Below are positions 48,800-57,840 of a stretch of 64,000 nt of DNA, one piece after another. Made by a program: the position numbers and the translations under genes. The notes under the pieces were generated by a model. That model made no database searches, was not told the origin of the DNA, and saw only the letters and a list, made by a program, of their open reading frames with translations. The stretch's first letter is position 1. Each line of letters begins with the position of its first letter. The stretch spans positions 3,128,540-3,192,539 of the forward strand of contig NZ_AP019654.1 in assembly GCF_009938205.1 (NCBI RefSeq), given 5' to 3'. Source of the stretch: Vibrio panuliri (GTDB lineage Bacteria > Pseudomonadota > Gammaproteobacteria > Enterobacterales > Vibrionaceae).

Positions 48800-49699
48800 A
48801 TGAACGAGCGCCGCGCGTTGGGGTTTGGTTTGTCTGCAGTTTTGCTCTGGTCGACAGTGGCAACCGCATTCAAGCTAACTCTAGCTGAATTTACCCCTAT
48901 CCAGATGCTGACAATCGCCAGCATTGTTTCTGCTCTAGTCTTATTTATTATCTGTGGTGTACAAGGAAAGCTCACCTCCCTCTCCGCCATTTTTTTCTCG
49001 AATCCTTGGTATTACCTGCTGCTTGGCTTAATTAACCCATTGGCCTACTACATCATTCTGTTTAAAGCTTATGACTTGCTCCCTGCTTCACAAGCACAAG
49101 CAATCAACTACAGTTGGGCAATCACGTTGACTTTGATGGCCGCGGTCTTCCTTGGTCAACAGATCCGCAAGCAAGATTGGATAGCATGTGTGCTGAGCTA
49201 TTTTGGTGTGGTGGTCATTGCAACTAAGGGCGACATTTTAGGGCTCAATTTTGAAAGCCCGCTTGGTGTTGGGTTAGCGCTACTTTCCACTCTACTTTGG
49301 GCAGGTTACTGGATTCTCAACACCAAGAATAAAGCTGACCCTGTGGTTGGGGTGTTATTGGGTTTCTTGGTTGCTATCCCTTTTGCTATTGGCTTAAGTA
49401 TTTGGGAGGGCGCTAACTGGGAGCAAATTTCTTTTTCAGGTTGGTTGGCGGTGACTTACGTTGGGCTTTTTGAAATGGGGGTGACTTTCGTATTGTGGCT
49501 CACAGCATTAAAACTGACTCAAAATACCGCCCGTATCAGCAATCTTATTTTTGCTTCCCCTTTTATCTCGCTTGTTCTGCTCGCGACTGTGATTGGTGAA
49601 AGTATTCACCCTACGACTTTGCTTGGTTTAGTCCTAATCATCGCCGGACTCGTAATTCAGCAAATCAAGTTTAACAACAGAAAGACTGCCGAGCAGTAA
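48800..49699 (+). CDS. DMT-superfamily transporter, EamA family
   Basis: 299 residues, ten predicted membrane helices in two EamA repeats (first about 5-140, second about 150-290). Start supported by AAAGGA. Motifs WSTVATAFK in helix 1 and the AQAINYSWAITLTLMAA in helix 4 are characteristic for the drug/metabolite transporter family. Likely exporter of amino acids or metabolites; substrate not readable. A TAAGGGTACA/TGTACCCTTA hairpin follows at 49708-49730 but lacks a T tract. Confidence 0.88.
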   Translation: MNERRALGFGLSAVLLWSTVATAFKLTLAEFTPIQMLTIASIVSALVLFIICGVQGKLTSLSAIFFSNPWYYLLLGLINPLAYYIILFKAYDLLPASQAQAINYSWAITLTLMAAVFLGQQIRKQDWIACVLSYFGVVVIATKGDILGLNFESPLGVGLALLSTLLWAGYWILNTKNKADPVVGVLLGFLVAIPFAIGLSIWEGANWEQISFSGWLAVTYVGLFEMGVTFVLWLTALKLTQNTARISNLIFASPFISLVLLATVIGESIHPTTLLGLVLIIAGLVIQQIKFNNRKTAEQ

Positions 49700-49871
49700 A
49701 TCTCGATTAAGGGTACATCATGTACCCTTATCCATTGCAAACAGAAACAAACTCTCCATCGTTCCCCAAGCAAGCCTTCGCCGATTCTTTCCATTTCCGA
49801 TTACCCTTTTCAGATCACACTAAAACCACCTCAAACGAAAAATTTGCACTTTACCATTCACAAACCCAAAA

Positions 49872-49898
49872 GTTACGGGTAACATGTTACGCATAACA
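49872..49898 (+). promoter_or_regulatory. Tandem GntR-type operators before gntK-edd
   Basis: Two adjacent dyads: GTTACGGGTAAC (49872-49883) and TGTTACGCATAACA (49885-49898). They resemble the E. coli GntR operator ATGTTACCGGTAACAT. The same pair occurs before the TRAP operon at 53673-53700. Confidence 0.7.
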
Positions 49899-49958
49899 AA
49901 GAGTAATCTCTTTTTTGCTTACGAAGATTGATTCAGAGAATCAGTGAAAGGAACACTT

Positions 49959-50495
49959 ATGCTAGGTAACTGTATTATCGTCATGGGCGTAACCTCGTCA
50001 GGGAAGTCTACTGTTGGCGATGCACTTGCAAAGGCAATTAACGCAAAGTTTATTGATGGTGATGATCTACATCCCAAGAGCAACATACTCAAAATGGCGA
50101 GCGGTCATCCGCTTAACGATGACGACCGCGCCCCTTGGTTAGAGAGGATTCGTGATGCGGTATTCAGCTTAACCAAGAAAAATGAAAGCGGTGTGATTGT
50201 GTGTTCTGCACTGAAGAAAAAGTATCGCGACATTATCCGGGAAGGAAATCCAAATGTGCGCTTTGTTTATCTTCGAGGCGATCAACAACTGATATTGGAT
50301 CGCATCAAAGCGCGTAACGGTCATTTTATGAAGGAAAGCATGGTGGCGAGTCAGTTTGATGCGTTGGAAGAGCCAAATGCTGAAGAAACCGACGTGATTA
50401 CAACCAATATCGCCGATAGCGTTGAGGATATTGTTGTTGGAGTGGTTGATCAAATCGCGTGTCGAAGCCAGAGCTTGAAATCACAACAGGGGTAG
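49959..50495 (+). CDS. gntK: Gluconokinase
   Basis: 178 residues. Phosphorylates gluconate to 6-phosphogluconate with ATP. P-loop GVTSSGKST (9-17), FIDGDDLHP substrate motif, GHPLNDDDRAPWL, VCSALKKKYRD, and GHFMKESMVASQFDALEEP, all characteristic of the GntK/IdnK family. ATG 49959 is preceded by AAAGGA; the ORF's GTG at 49944 includes that ribosome-binding site. Feeds directly into edd, 5 nt downstream. Confidence 0.96.
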   Translation: MLGNCIIVMGVTSSGKSTVGDALAKAINAKFIDGDDLHPKSNILKMASGHPLNDDDRAPWLERIRDAVFSLTKKNESGVIVCSALKKKYRDIIREGNPNVRFVYLRGDQQLILDRIKARNGHFMKESMVASQFDALEEPNAEETDVITTNIADSVEDIVVGVVDQIACRSQSLKSQQG

Positions 50496-50500
50496 TAGTA

Positions 50501-52297
50501 ATGATCCATCCGGTAGTACAACAGGTAACCAATGCCATTAAGGCACGCAGTGAAGCCTCTCGCCAAGCATTTGAACGGCGTATAAAGCAACAAAGTGGTC
50601 AGCCATCGAGTCGCAGCACACTCTCTTGTGGCAACCTCGCTCATACCGTCGCCACAACCTGTGGCTCAGAGCGGGAACGTATATTAGATTTAACCAAGTC
50701 TAACATCGGCATCATCTCTGCTTACAATGATATGGTTAGTGCTCACTTTCCTTACCAGTACTACCCAAACATCATCAAGGAAGAACTCGCTAAATTGGGC
50801 CATACCGCACAAGTTGCTGGCTGTGTACCTGCTATGTGTGACGGTATTACCCAAGGCCAAACAGGAATGGACCTCTCTCTGTTTTCACGTGATGTGATTG
50901 CTCAGGCAACGGCTATCTCATTGAGCCACAATGCTTTTGATGGAACGCTACTGCTAGGTATTTGCGATAAAATCGCCCCAGGCCAGTTGATGGGCGCTCT
51001 CTCTCACGCTCACCTTCCAACCGCTTTTGTCCCAGCAGGTCCAATGGCTACCGGGCTAAGCAATGAGGAAAAGGTCGCTGCACGACAAAAATACACGTCT
51101 GGAGAAATAGATAAAACTGAGATGTTAAACGTTGAGTGCCGCTCTTATCACTCTAGCGGAACATGCACTTTCTATGGCACTGCCAACACCAACCAACTGG
51201 TGTTTGAGGCCATGGGATTAATGCTTCCAGGTTCTGCATTTGTCTCCCCGCACTCATCACTCCGCGAAGCATTAACCAAAGAAGCAGCGCGTAATATCAG
51301 TTCACAGACCAAGCAATCCAAACAGTTCAAACCGCTTTATCAGGTGCTTTGTGCCGAAAACTTGGTCAATGGTGTCATCGCGCTACTCGCCTCGGGCGGC
51401 AGCACTAACCACACGATTCATATGGTTGCGGTGGCGCGCGCGGCTGGTCTCATTCTAACTTGGGATGACATTGACCAACTCTCGACAGTGACGCCACTAT
51501 TGGTAAACATCTACCCTAATAGCAGTGCTGATATCAATGACTTTCAAGCAGCAGGTGGCGTTCCAACTCTATTGCAAGCTTTAGCCCAGCTCAATTTACT
51601 CCATCAAGATATCACGACTTCATTTGGCGATTTCCAATCGCAATTGATGATGCCTAGCCTAAAAGATGGCCAGTTAGTTTGGCAGCAAAATTGTGGTAGC
51701 AAAAACATCGATGTGCTTGCCGAAGCAACAACCCCTTTCAGTACCAGTGGCGGTATTAAAGTTTTAAAAGGCAATCTAGGCCAAGCTGTTATCAAGATAT
51801 CTGCGATCAAAGCTAAGCATCAATTTGTTCAAGCCCCTGCCGTCGTTTTTGATAGTCAACACGATGTTGAAGCCGCTTATCATCGCGGTGAACTCGACAA
51901 AGATTGTGTTGTGGTTGTGCGCTTCAATGGTCCAGCTGCGAATGGAATGCCAGAGTTGCACAAACTCATGCCAATTTTAGGCAATATCCAAAACAAGGGG
52001 TTTCAGGTTGCGCTGGTCACAGACGGCAGGCTCTCTGGAGCATCTGGTAAAATTCCAGCAGCCATCCATGTCTCGCCAGAAGCGAAAATGGATGGAGCAA
52101 TAGGCAGAGTTGTAAACGGAGATATTATTACTGTTGACTGCGTAACGGGTTCGTTAACCACCAGCCAAACTTATCCTCAAATAGCGATTGACGGTGACGA
52201 GGCACTGGATTCGGAACAAGGATGGGGACGAGAGCTCTTCCAAGTCGCTAGAAACAATGTCTGCGGCGCAGATCAGGGAGCAACATTCCTATTTTGA
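50501..52297 (+). CDS. edd: 6-Phosphogluconate dehydratase
   Basis: 598 residues (E. coli 603). First committed enzyme of the Entner-Doudoroff route, making KDPG. IlvD/Edd-family iron-sulfur dehydratase: Cys ligands in AGCVPAMCDGITQGQTGMDL (split) and LGICDKIAPGQLMG and SGTCTFYGTANTNQ; C-terminal VTDGRLSGASGKIPAAIHVSPEA. Start ATG 50501 follows AGGGG; the upstream extension in the ORF overlaps gntK. A strong hairpin follows. Confidence 0.96.
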   Translation: MIHPVVQQVTNAIKARSEASRQAFERRIKQQSGQPSSRSTLSCGNLAHTVATTCGSERERILDLTKSNIGIISAYNDMVSAHFPYQYYPNIIKEELAKLGHTAQVAGCVPAMCDGITQGQTGMDLSLFSRDVIAQATAISLSHNAFDGTLLLGICDKIAPGQLMGALSHAHLPTAFVPAGPMATGLSNEEKVAARQKYTSGEIDKTEMLNVECRSYHSSGTCTFYGTANTNQLVFEAMGLMLPGSAFVSPHSSLREALTKEAARNISSQTKQSKQFKPLYQVLCAENLVNGVIALLASGGSTNHTIHMVAVARAAGLILTWDDIDQLSTVTPLLVNIYPNSSADINDFQAAGGVPTLLQALAQLNLLHQDITTSFGDFQSQLMMPSLKDGQLVWQQNCGSKNIDVLAEATTPFSTSGGIKVLKGNLGQAVIKISAIKAKHQFVQAPAVVFDSQHDVEAAYHRGELDKDCVVVVRFNGPAANGMPELHKLMPILGNIQNKGFQVALVTDGRLSGASGKIPAAIHVSPEAKMDGAIGRVVNGDIITVDCVTGSLTTSQTYPQIAIDGDEALDSEQGWGRELFQVARNNVCGADQGATFLF

Positions 52298-52305
52298 TCT
52301 TACTC

Positions 52306-52343
52306 GAGCGCATTACGATAACTTTGCAATGCGCTCCTTTTTT
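52306..52343 (+). terminator. Terminator of gntK-edd
   Basis: GAGCGCATT/AATGCGCTC stem with T run (CCTTTTTTTAC), just after edd and next to the convergent regulator gene. Confidence 0.85.
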
Positions 52344-52345
52344 AC

Positions 52346-53353
52346 TTAAAGGCTATCGCCACTAGTGATAGTAAAGCCCAAATCAAATTTACGCTGAGAG
52401 CTGATATTGCCTTCAATTTCATTAAGTAAGACTTCAGCACTCTTCTCGCCTATCTCATACCTTGGTGTGTAAACACTTGTCAGCTTAGGTGTAATAGCTT
52501 GACCAATATTCAGAGCGTTATAACCAATCACACCTAATTGTTCAGGGATAGCAATTTGCCTATCTTGGCAGCCGAGCACCACACCGATTGCGATATCATC
52601 GTTAGTACAAAGAACGCCATCTAAATCCGGGCATTCGGTTAATGCGCGATCCAGCAACTCGCGTCCAAGGGTATAATTTGAAGGTTTATGAGTTAGAAAA
52701 TGGTGCTTCTCTAAGCCATGCTCGACCATGGCTCGATCGTAACCGCGCATACGCATTTTGGTTCGGCTATCTAAGCGAGCACCAAAATAGCCAATATGTT
52801 TTTTACCCTTACTGATCATAAGCTTGACCGCTTCATAAGCGGCAGCTTCATGATCTAAGCCAACCATAAGGTCGATAGGATCATCACACAACTCCATTGC
52901 TTCAACCACCGGTACATTAGCGGTTTTTATCATTTGCAAAGTACGGGGAGTGTGAGATGTTCCTGTTAATATCAATCCATCCACTTGATAAGAAAGCAAA
53001 CTCGCCACCTTACTTTCCTCAATCTCATCACTGTAGCTATAGTGGGTGATTAGCACTTCATACCCTCGTGTATTCGTCACCGCTTCAATACCTTGAACAA
53101 AATTTGCAAATACTTGGTTAGAAAGAGAAGGCAAAAGAATTCCAATCGATTTGCTCGAAGCTTTTGATAGCATTTGAGGGGCGCGATTATGTATGTATCC
53201 CGTTTCCTCAGCGACCGCAGCGATCTTTTCTCGAGTCGCCAGCGAAACAGATTCTGGATTACGCATATAGCGGCTGACCGTCATTTTTGTCACGCCGACT
53301 TTATCGGCAATATCTTTTAGGGAAGGACGCCCCTTCTTTTTACTCTGTGGCAT
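52346..53353 (-). CDS. gntR: LacI/GalR-family regulator of the gluconate cluster
   Basis: 335 residues. LacI-type helix-turn-helix SLKDIADKVGVTKMTVSRYMRNPE (about 10-33) and hinge, followed by the sugar-binding core (SIGILLPSLSNQVFANFVQGIE). Resembles E. coli GntR (331 residues), which represses gluconate genes and is released by gluconate. ATG 53353 is the family start (MPQSKKKGRPSLKDIA); the ORF runs back 43 codons without support. Convergent with edd, divergent from the TRAP operon, and flanked by matching operators, so it probably controls both operons. Confidence 0.88.
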   Translation of the reverse strand: MPQSKKKGRPSLKDIADKVGVTKMTVSRYMRNPESVSLATREKIAAVAEETGYIHNRAPQMLSKASSKSIGILLPSLSNQVFANFVQGIEAVTNTRGYEVLITHYSYSDEIEESKVASLLSYQVDGLILTGTSHTPRTLQMIKTANVPVVEAMELCDDPIDLMVGLDHEAAAYEAVKLMISKGKKHIGYFGARLDSRTKMRMRGYDRAMVEHGLEKHHFLTHKPSNYTLGRELLDRALTECPDLDGVLCTNDDIAIGVVLGCQDRQIAIPEQLGVIGYNALNIGQAITPKLTSVYTPRYEIGEKSAEVLLNEIEGNISSQRKFDLGFTITSGDSL

Positions 53354-53382
53354 TGTTTTCACACCAAAATATTGAAATTCAC

Positions 53383-53395
53383 TGTTACTGTAACA
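53383..53395 (-). promoter_or_regulatory. Possible autoregulatory operator of the LacI-type gene
   Basis: TGTTACTGTAACA, a dyad with the same GTTAC/GTAAC halves as the other operators but one base less between them, 30 nt upstream of the gntR start. The rest of the 53396-53672 gap is without recognisable gene. Confidence 0.4.
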
Positions 53396-53672
53396 ACAGT
53401 TTAATCTAATTGCTCCGCCCTTGTCTAACCTGCAACAACGCATTTTGTCACTGATGTATCGAACCAGCGACAAGTGTCTCACAAAACCTCAAAAACACGC
53501 CAACCCACTCTCTAGAATTACGCAACAAACCTATGTTTATAAAAGACTTAAAGGATGAATAAGCTCTAAAAAAACAGATTTATCATTAGCCAAAAATGAC
53601 GATCATGATCCAAGGCACACTTTTACACCAATTCAATTGTCATAAGCAAAAACTGGGGTAAACTCACCAATA

Positions 53673-53700
53673 GTTACCAGTAACATGTTCTGCGTAACAT
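53673..53700 (+). promoter_or_regulatory. Tandem GntR-type operators before the TRAP operon
   Basis: GTTACCAGTAAC (53673-53684) directly followed by ATGTTCTGCGTAACAT (53685-53700). Spacing and order are the same as in front of gntK-edd: both read AGTTACnnGTAACATGTT followed by nnGCnTAACA. Confidence 0.7.
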
Positions 53701-53729
53701 TATTAATGAATACTCGTTAAGGTAATTTT

Positions 53730-54236
53730 ATGGAACTAGTAAATAAAGGAGTATCAGTCGCGACTAAAGCCTTAGAGCGGCTACTGGTAATCTTTATGTG
53801 GTTAATGGTGTTTGCCGTTGTTTGGCAAGTATTTACTCGATTTGTCATTAACTCACCCTCTGTATTTACAGATGAGCTTTCTCGCTATCTGATGATGTGG
53901 GTCGGTATTCTTGGTGGCGCCTATGTATACGCATTGAAGCGCCACTTAGCGATTGAAATTCTCAGTGAGAAAGTTAATCCGCGCCAGCAGTTAGTTCTTA
54001 ATATCGTCATCAGCGGCTTCGTCATTCTTTTCTCTGCCATTGTTCTGCTTTACGGCGGAGTACATGTTGTCACGACAACTCTTGAATACAACCAAGTTTC
54101 TCCAAGCTTATCGCTGTTTGGTAACAATATTCCAATGGGATACATCTACATGGTCGCACCAATTTCAGGCGCGTTTATTGTCATGTGCGCGATTGCGGAC
54201 ATTTTGAATGCTATCACTGCTTTAAAGAACAAATAA
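53730..54236 (+). CDS. TRAP transporter small permease (DctQ type)
   Basis: 168 residues, four membrane helices (about 15-37, 50-70, 88-110, 130-155). The DctQ pattern FTDELSRYLMMWVGILGGAYV is seen around 45-65. With the large permease and binding protein it forms a Na+-driven tripartite ATP-independent importer. First gene of the operon; AAGG ribosome-binding site. Confidence 0.93.
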   Translation: MELVNKGVSVATKALERLLVIFMWLMVFAVVWQVFTRFVINSPSVFTDELSRYLMMWVGILGGAYVYALKRHLAIEILSEKVNPRQQLVLNIVISGFVILFSAIVLLYGGVHVVTTTLEYNQVSPSLSLFGNNIPMGYIYMVAPISGAFIVMCAIADILNAITALKNK

Positions 54237-54248
54237 TACGAGCTAACT

Positions 54249-55607
54249 ATGACGCTAATAGATATTTTATTCACCGAGAACTATATCGCCATAATGCCAG
54301 ATATAGTTTATGACTCGCTGCCTGTTGCCATGCTCTTCGGCTCACTATTGGTTTTCTTAATCATTGGTATGCCTGTTGCGTTTGCGATTGGTTTCTCAGC
54401 ACTACTGACTATTTTCCTAAACTTTCCAATTGATAAGTCCGCCATCTTAACGACCCAACAATTGCTTGGTGGCTTGGATAATTTTGGTCTACTGGCACTG
54501 CCGTTCTTTATCTTTGCCGGTAACTTAATGAACTCAGGGGGTATCGCTAAGCGTTTGATCAATTTCGCGATGCTTATCGGGGGCAAACTGCCAGGTTCCC
54601 TGTGCCATGTGAATGTAATTGCTAACATGATGTTTGGCTCACTCTCTGGTTCTGCAACAGCGTCTGCTGCCGCTGTAGGTGGCTTAATGGGCCCTCTACA
54701 AGAGGAAAAGAAATACCCTCGCGCATTTTCCAGTGCAGTCAATATCGCGTCTTGCCCTGCGGGTTTGCTTATTCCACCATCAAATGTACTTATCCTATAC
54801 GCGTTGGTTAGTACAACTTCGGTGCAATACCTATTCTTAGCTGGTTATGTACCAGGCATCATTATGGGTCTTTGTGTCATGGTAGGCGTCTACCTGTTTG
54901 GTAAACGTTTTGGTGTGCCAGCAGAAACGATTAAGTTAGAACAGTCTGTATTTAAAACCGTGATCGACGCGTTACCTAGCCTATTTATGATTTTCATCAT
55001 CATGGGCGGTATTGTTGGCGGCATCTTTACTGCAACGGAAGCTTCGGCAATCGCGGTTGTCTACAGCTTGATTCTTGGCTTCGCATACAAAGAAATCAAA
55101 GTAAAAGATCTTAACCGAATCGTCGTCGATAGCGTCATTATCACAGCCATCGTTCTGATGATGATCGGTACTTCTTCTTCGATGTCATGGGCCATGGCAA
55201 ATGCGGATATTCCATCGTTTATCTCAAGCTTTGTACTTGAGTTTTCAGATAACCCTATCGTTATTCTGATTCTGATTAACCTTATTTTCTTGGTGGTTGG
55301 CACCTTTATGGATATGTCACCAGCCATTCTTATCTTCACACCAATCATGCTACCGATAGCCACGTTCATCGGAATGGATCCTATTCATTTTGGCATCATG
55401 ATGGTTTTCAACTTATCGATTGGTATTTGTACGCCTCCTGTTGGTACTGCGCTTTTTGTTGGATGTAGCGTTTCAGGAAGCAAATTAGGTGAAGTTGTTC
55501 CAAAACTAATCCCGCTGTTCTTACTTCTAATCGTAGGTCTAGCAATTGTTGTCGCTTTCCCAAGCATTACTATGTGGCTGCCAAAACTGGCAGGTTACAA
55601 CGGATAA
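54249..55607 (+). CDS. TRAP transporter large permease (DctM type)
   Basis: 452 residues, about 12 membrane helices. Typical DctM motifs: IGMPVAFAIGFSALL, LPFFIFAGNLMNSGGIAKRL (about 93-112), NVIANMMFGSLSGSATASAAAVG, and PAILIFTPIMLPIA. 12 nt behind the small permease gene. Large permeases of sugar-acid importers have this layout. Confidence 0.95.
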   Translation: MTLIDILFTENYIAIMPDIVYDSLPVAMLFGSLLVFLIIGMPVAFAIGFSALLTIFLNFPIDKSAILTTQQLLGGLDNFGLLALPFFIFAGNLMNSGGIAKRLINFAMLIGGKLPGSLCHVNVIANMMFGSLSGSATASAAAVGGLMGPLQEEKKYPRAFSSAVNIASCPAGLLIPPSNVLILYALVSTTSVQYLFLAGYVPGIIMGLCVMVGVYLFGKRFGVPAETIKLEQSVFKTVIDALPSLFMIFIIMGGIVGGIFTATEASAIAVVYSLILGFAYKEIKVKDLNRIVVDSVIITAIVLMMIGTSSSMSWAMANADIPSFISSFVLEFSDNPIVILILINLIFLVVGTFMDMSPAILIFTPIMLPIATFIGMDPIHFGIMMVFNLSIGICTPPVGTALFVGCSVSGSKLGEVVPKLIPLFLLLIVGLAIVVAFPSITMWLPKLAGYNG

Positions 55608-55621
55608 TTGAGAGTTTAATT

Positions 55622-56581
55622 ATGAAAAAATCTGCCTTAGCAATTTCTATCGCATTGATGTCCGCGTTTAGCGTAAACGCTCAAGCTAAAGTTCTTAAGT
55701 TAGCTCACGCAATGCCTTTGGACCACCCTGTTCACAAATCACTACAGTGGTTTGCTGATCAAGTCACTGACCGTACCGACCATCGTGTACGTGTTTACCC
55801 AAACCTAACCTTGGGTAAGGAAGAAGCGACACTGCAAATGCTGCAAAACGGCACTCTCGCATTTACTAAAGTTGGCGGTGGTTTAACGGCATCATTCTCA
55901 GATCAATACAAGATTCTGTCTTTGCCTTACCTATATGACGATGAAGCAGACTCTAAGCGCGTTCTGCGTGGCCCAATTGGCCAAGAGATTCTGCAATCTT
56001 CAGAAAAAGATGGGTTTATTGGCTTAGCGTATCTATCGAGTGGTTCTCGTGGTTTCTACTCGAACACCAAGATCGAAACACCGGACGATCTGAAAGGCTT
56101 AAAGATCCGCGTACAGAACTCTCCGATCGACATCGACACAATGAAATACCTAGGCGCAAGTCCAGTGCCGATTTCATCAGGTGAAGTATACTCAGCTCTA
56201 CAACAAGGTGTTGTAGATGGTGCGGAAAATAACATTCCGACTTACTACTCAACTCGTCACTATGAAGTTGCCAAATATTACTCTTTGGATCACCACTCAA
56301 TGATTCCTGACATTTTGGCAGTATCAACTGAGATCTGGAACAGCCTATCAGAAGAAGATCGCAAAGTTATCAGCGAAATCGCTGTTGAGACTCTCGATGT
56401 TCAAGACAAATACTGGGACGAATATGTTGAAGAAGCAAAAACGCAAATCACCAAAGCAGGTGGTGAAATTGTTAATGCAGACGTGCATTCATTCCAAAAA
56501 CTCGTTCAACCGGTTTATCAAAAATTCGCTCAAGACAACCCTCAACTAAGCGATCTATTAACACGACTACAAGCATACTAA
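55622..56581 (+). CDS. TRAP transporter substrate-binding protein (DctP type)
   Basis: 319 residues. Sec signal peptide cleaved after about residue 22 (FSVNAQA-K). DctP family: KLAHAMPLDHPVHKSLQWFAD at the start, GLKIRVQNSPIDIDTMKYLGASPVPIS with the conserved Arg that binds the ligand carboxylate, GEVYSALQQGVVDGAENNIPTYYS. The retained Arg implies an organic-acid or sugar-acid ligand. ATG 55622 chosen (signal peptide starts there). Confidence 0.93.
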   Translation: MKKSALAISIALMSAFSVNAQAKVLKLAHAMPLDHPVHKSLQWFADQVTDRTDHRVRVYPNLTLGKEEATLQMLQNGTLAFTKVGGGLTASFSDQYKILSLPYLYDDEADSKRVLRGPIGQEILQSSEKDGFIGLAYLSSGSRGFYSNTKIETPDDLKGLKIRVQNSPIDIDTMKYLGASPVPISSGEVYSALQQGVVDGAENNIPTYYSTRHYEVAKYYSLDHHSMIPDILAVSTEIWNSLSEEDRKVISEIAVETLDVQDKYWDEYVEEAKTQITKAGGEIVNADVHSFQKLVQPVYQKFAQDNPQLSDLLTRLQAY

Positions 56582-56590
56582 GGAACAATC

Positions 56591-57355
56591 ATGGGTCATT
56601 TAACAGGTAAAAAAGTATTTATTACAGGCGCAGAACAAGGGATCGGTTTTGCATCAGCAAAATCCCTAATTGAAGCTGGTTGTGATATTTACATTCATTA
56701 CTTCAGTGGAACAGAAGGTCCTGAACAGCTTGTCGCATTAGCCCACTCTCTAGGACAACGTGCATCATTTGGTCAAGCCGATCTAACCAATCGTCAAGAC
56801 TCTGAACAATGTGTTCAAGCTGCTGCTGAGTTCTTAGGTGGCATCGATATTCTAGTCAACAACGTAGGTGGCATCATTGCTCGTAAATGGCTGGGTGAGA
56901 TTGATGAAGCATTCTGGAACACGGTTATCGATGTCAACATGACGACGATGCTCAACGTTACTCAGGCTGCACTTCCATTCCTCAAAGAAGCAAGCGCGGG
57001 TGCAAGTATTGTCAACCTAGCATCACTAGCAGGCCGCTCTGGTGGACACGCGGGTTCTTTGGTTTACTCCATGACCAAAGGCGCAGTACTAACTTGGACG
57101 CGCTCACTGGCAGCAGAGTTAGGCGGTGCAGGTGTTCGTGTTAACGCTGTCGCTCCTGGATTAATTCTTGGTACTCGCTTCCACAACCAACACACAACAA
57201 AAGAGTCCGCAGACGAAACGGTGCGCGGTATTCCTCTAGGCCGTGCTGGTACTTCTGAAGACGTAGCGGATGTCATCACCTTCTTAGCATCACAATATGA
57301 TGGCTTTGTCTCTGGTGCGACGATTGACGTGAATGGCGGCGTGTACCGCATGTAA
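56591..57355 (+). CDS. Short-chain dehydrogenase/reductase
   Basis: 254 residues. Classical SDR: TGAEQGIG nucleotide motif (about 12-19), NNVGG (about 89-93), catalytic Ser in IVNLASLAG, YSMTK (Tyr and Lys, about 157-161), and the C-terminal VSGATIDVNGGVYRM. 9 nt after the TRAP binding-protein gene. From its position it probably oxidises or reduces the imported sugar or sugar acid to an intermediate that enters the Entner-Doudoroff route; the exact substrate cannot be read. Confidence 0.92.
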   Translation: MGHLTGKKVFITGAEQGIGFASAKSLIEAGCDIYIHYFSGTEGPEQLVALAHSLGQRASFGQADLTNRQDSEQCVQAAAEFLGGIDILVNNVGGIIARKWLGEIDEAFWNTVIDVNMTTMLNVTQAALPFLKEASAGASIVNLASLAGRSGGHAGSLVYSMTKGAVLTWTRSLAAELGGAGVRVNAVAPGLILGTRFHNQHTTKESADETVRGIPLGRAGTSEDVADVITFLASQYDGFVSGATIDVNGGVYRM

Positions 57356-57402
57356 CCAACCTAGGCAGCACACCTTGTGCTGCCTACTTTCTAGGATTCG
57401 TT

Positions 57403-57819
57403 ATGATTAAGTCGAAAGTAATTCACCCTGAACTGCTGTTCCACCTCGCTCGTTGTGGGCACAAAGCGCAAGTTTTGATTGCCGACAGCAACTACTCTTT
57501 TGTGACTAACTCTGGTCCTAACGCCAATATCGTCTACCTCAACTTCCAACCAGGCATGATCAGTGGCACCGATATTCTAAACGGTATTAAAGAGACGATT
57601 AATGTTGAGTCTGCGACGATGATGCAGCACCCAGCTGATTTCGACAACACGATTCTGAGTGAGTACCAATCCATCTTACCGGCAGAAACTCCGTTTGAAT
57701 TTCTTGAGCGTGAAGATTTTTACTCTGCAGTCAAGTCAGATAAAACCTTGCTGGTCATTGCCAGCGGAGAGCAACGACGCTTTGCGAACATCTTGCTCAC
57801 CGTAGGTGCAGTCTTTTAA
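57403..57819 (+). CDS. RbsD/FucU-family sugar mutarotase
   Basis: 138 residues. The family speeds interconversion of sugar anomers or pyran/furan forms. Starts with SKVIHPELLFHLARCGHKAQVLIAD, where His near residue 19 and Asp near residue 27 are the usual catalytic pair (GHxxxxxIAD), then SNYSFV, and a C-terminal SGEQRRFANILLTVGAV. Its presence in an acid-importing operon suggests that a free sugar or its hemiacetal form is an intermediate. In the same operon as the SDR (47 nt) and eda (21 nt). Confidence 0.88.
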   Translation: MIKSKVIHPELLFHLARCGHKAQVLIADSNYSFVTNSGPNANIVYLNFQPGMISGTDILNGIKETINVESATMMQHPADFDNTILSEYQSILPAETPFEFLEREDFYSAVKSDKTLLVIASGEQRRFANILLTVGAVF

Positions 57820-57840
57820 TTCTTAACAAAGAGATAGCGT

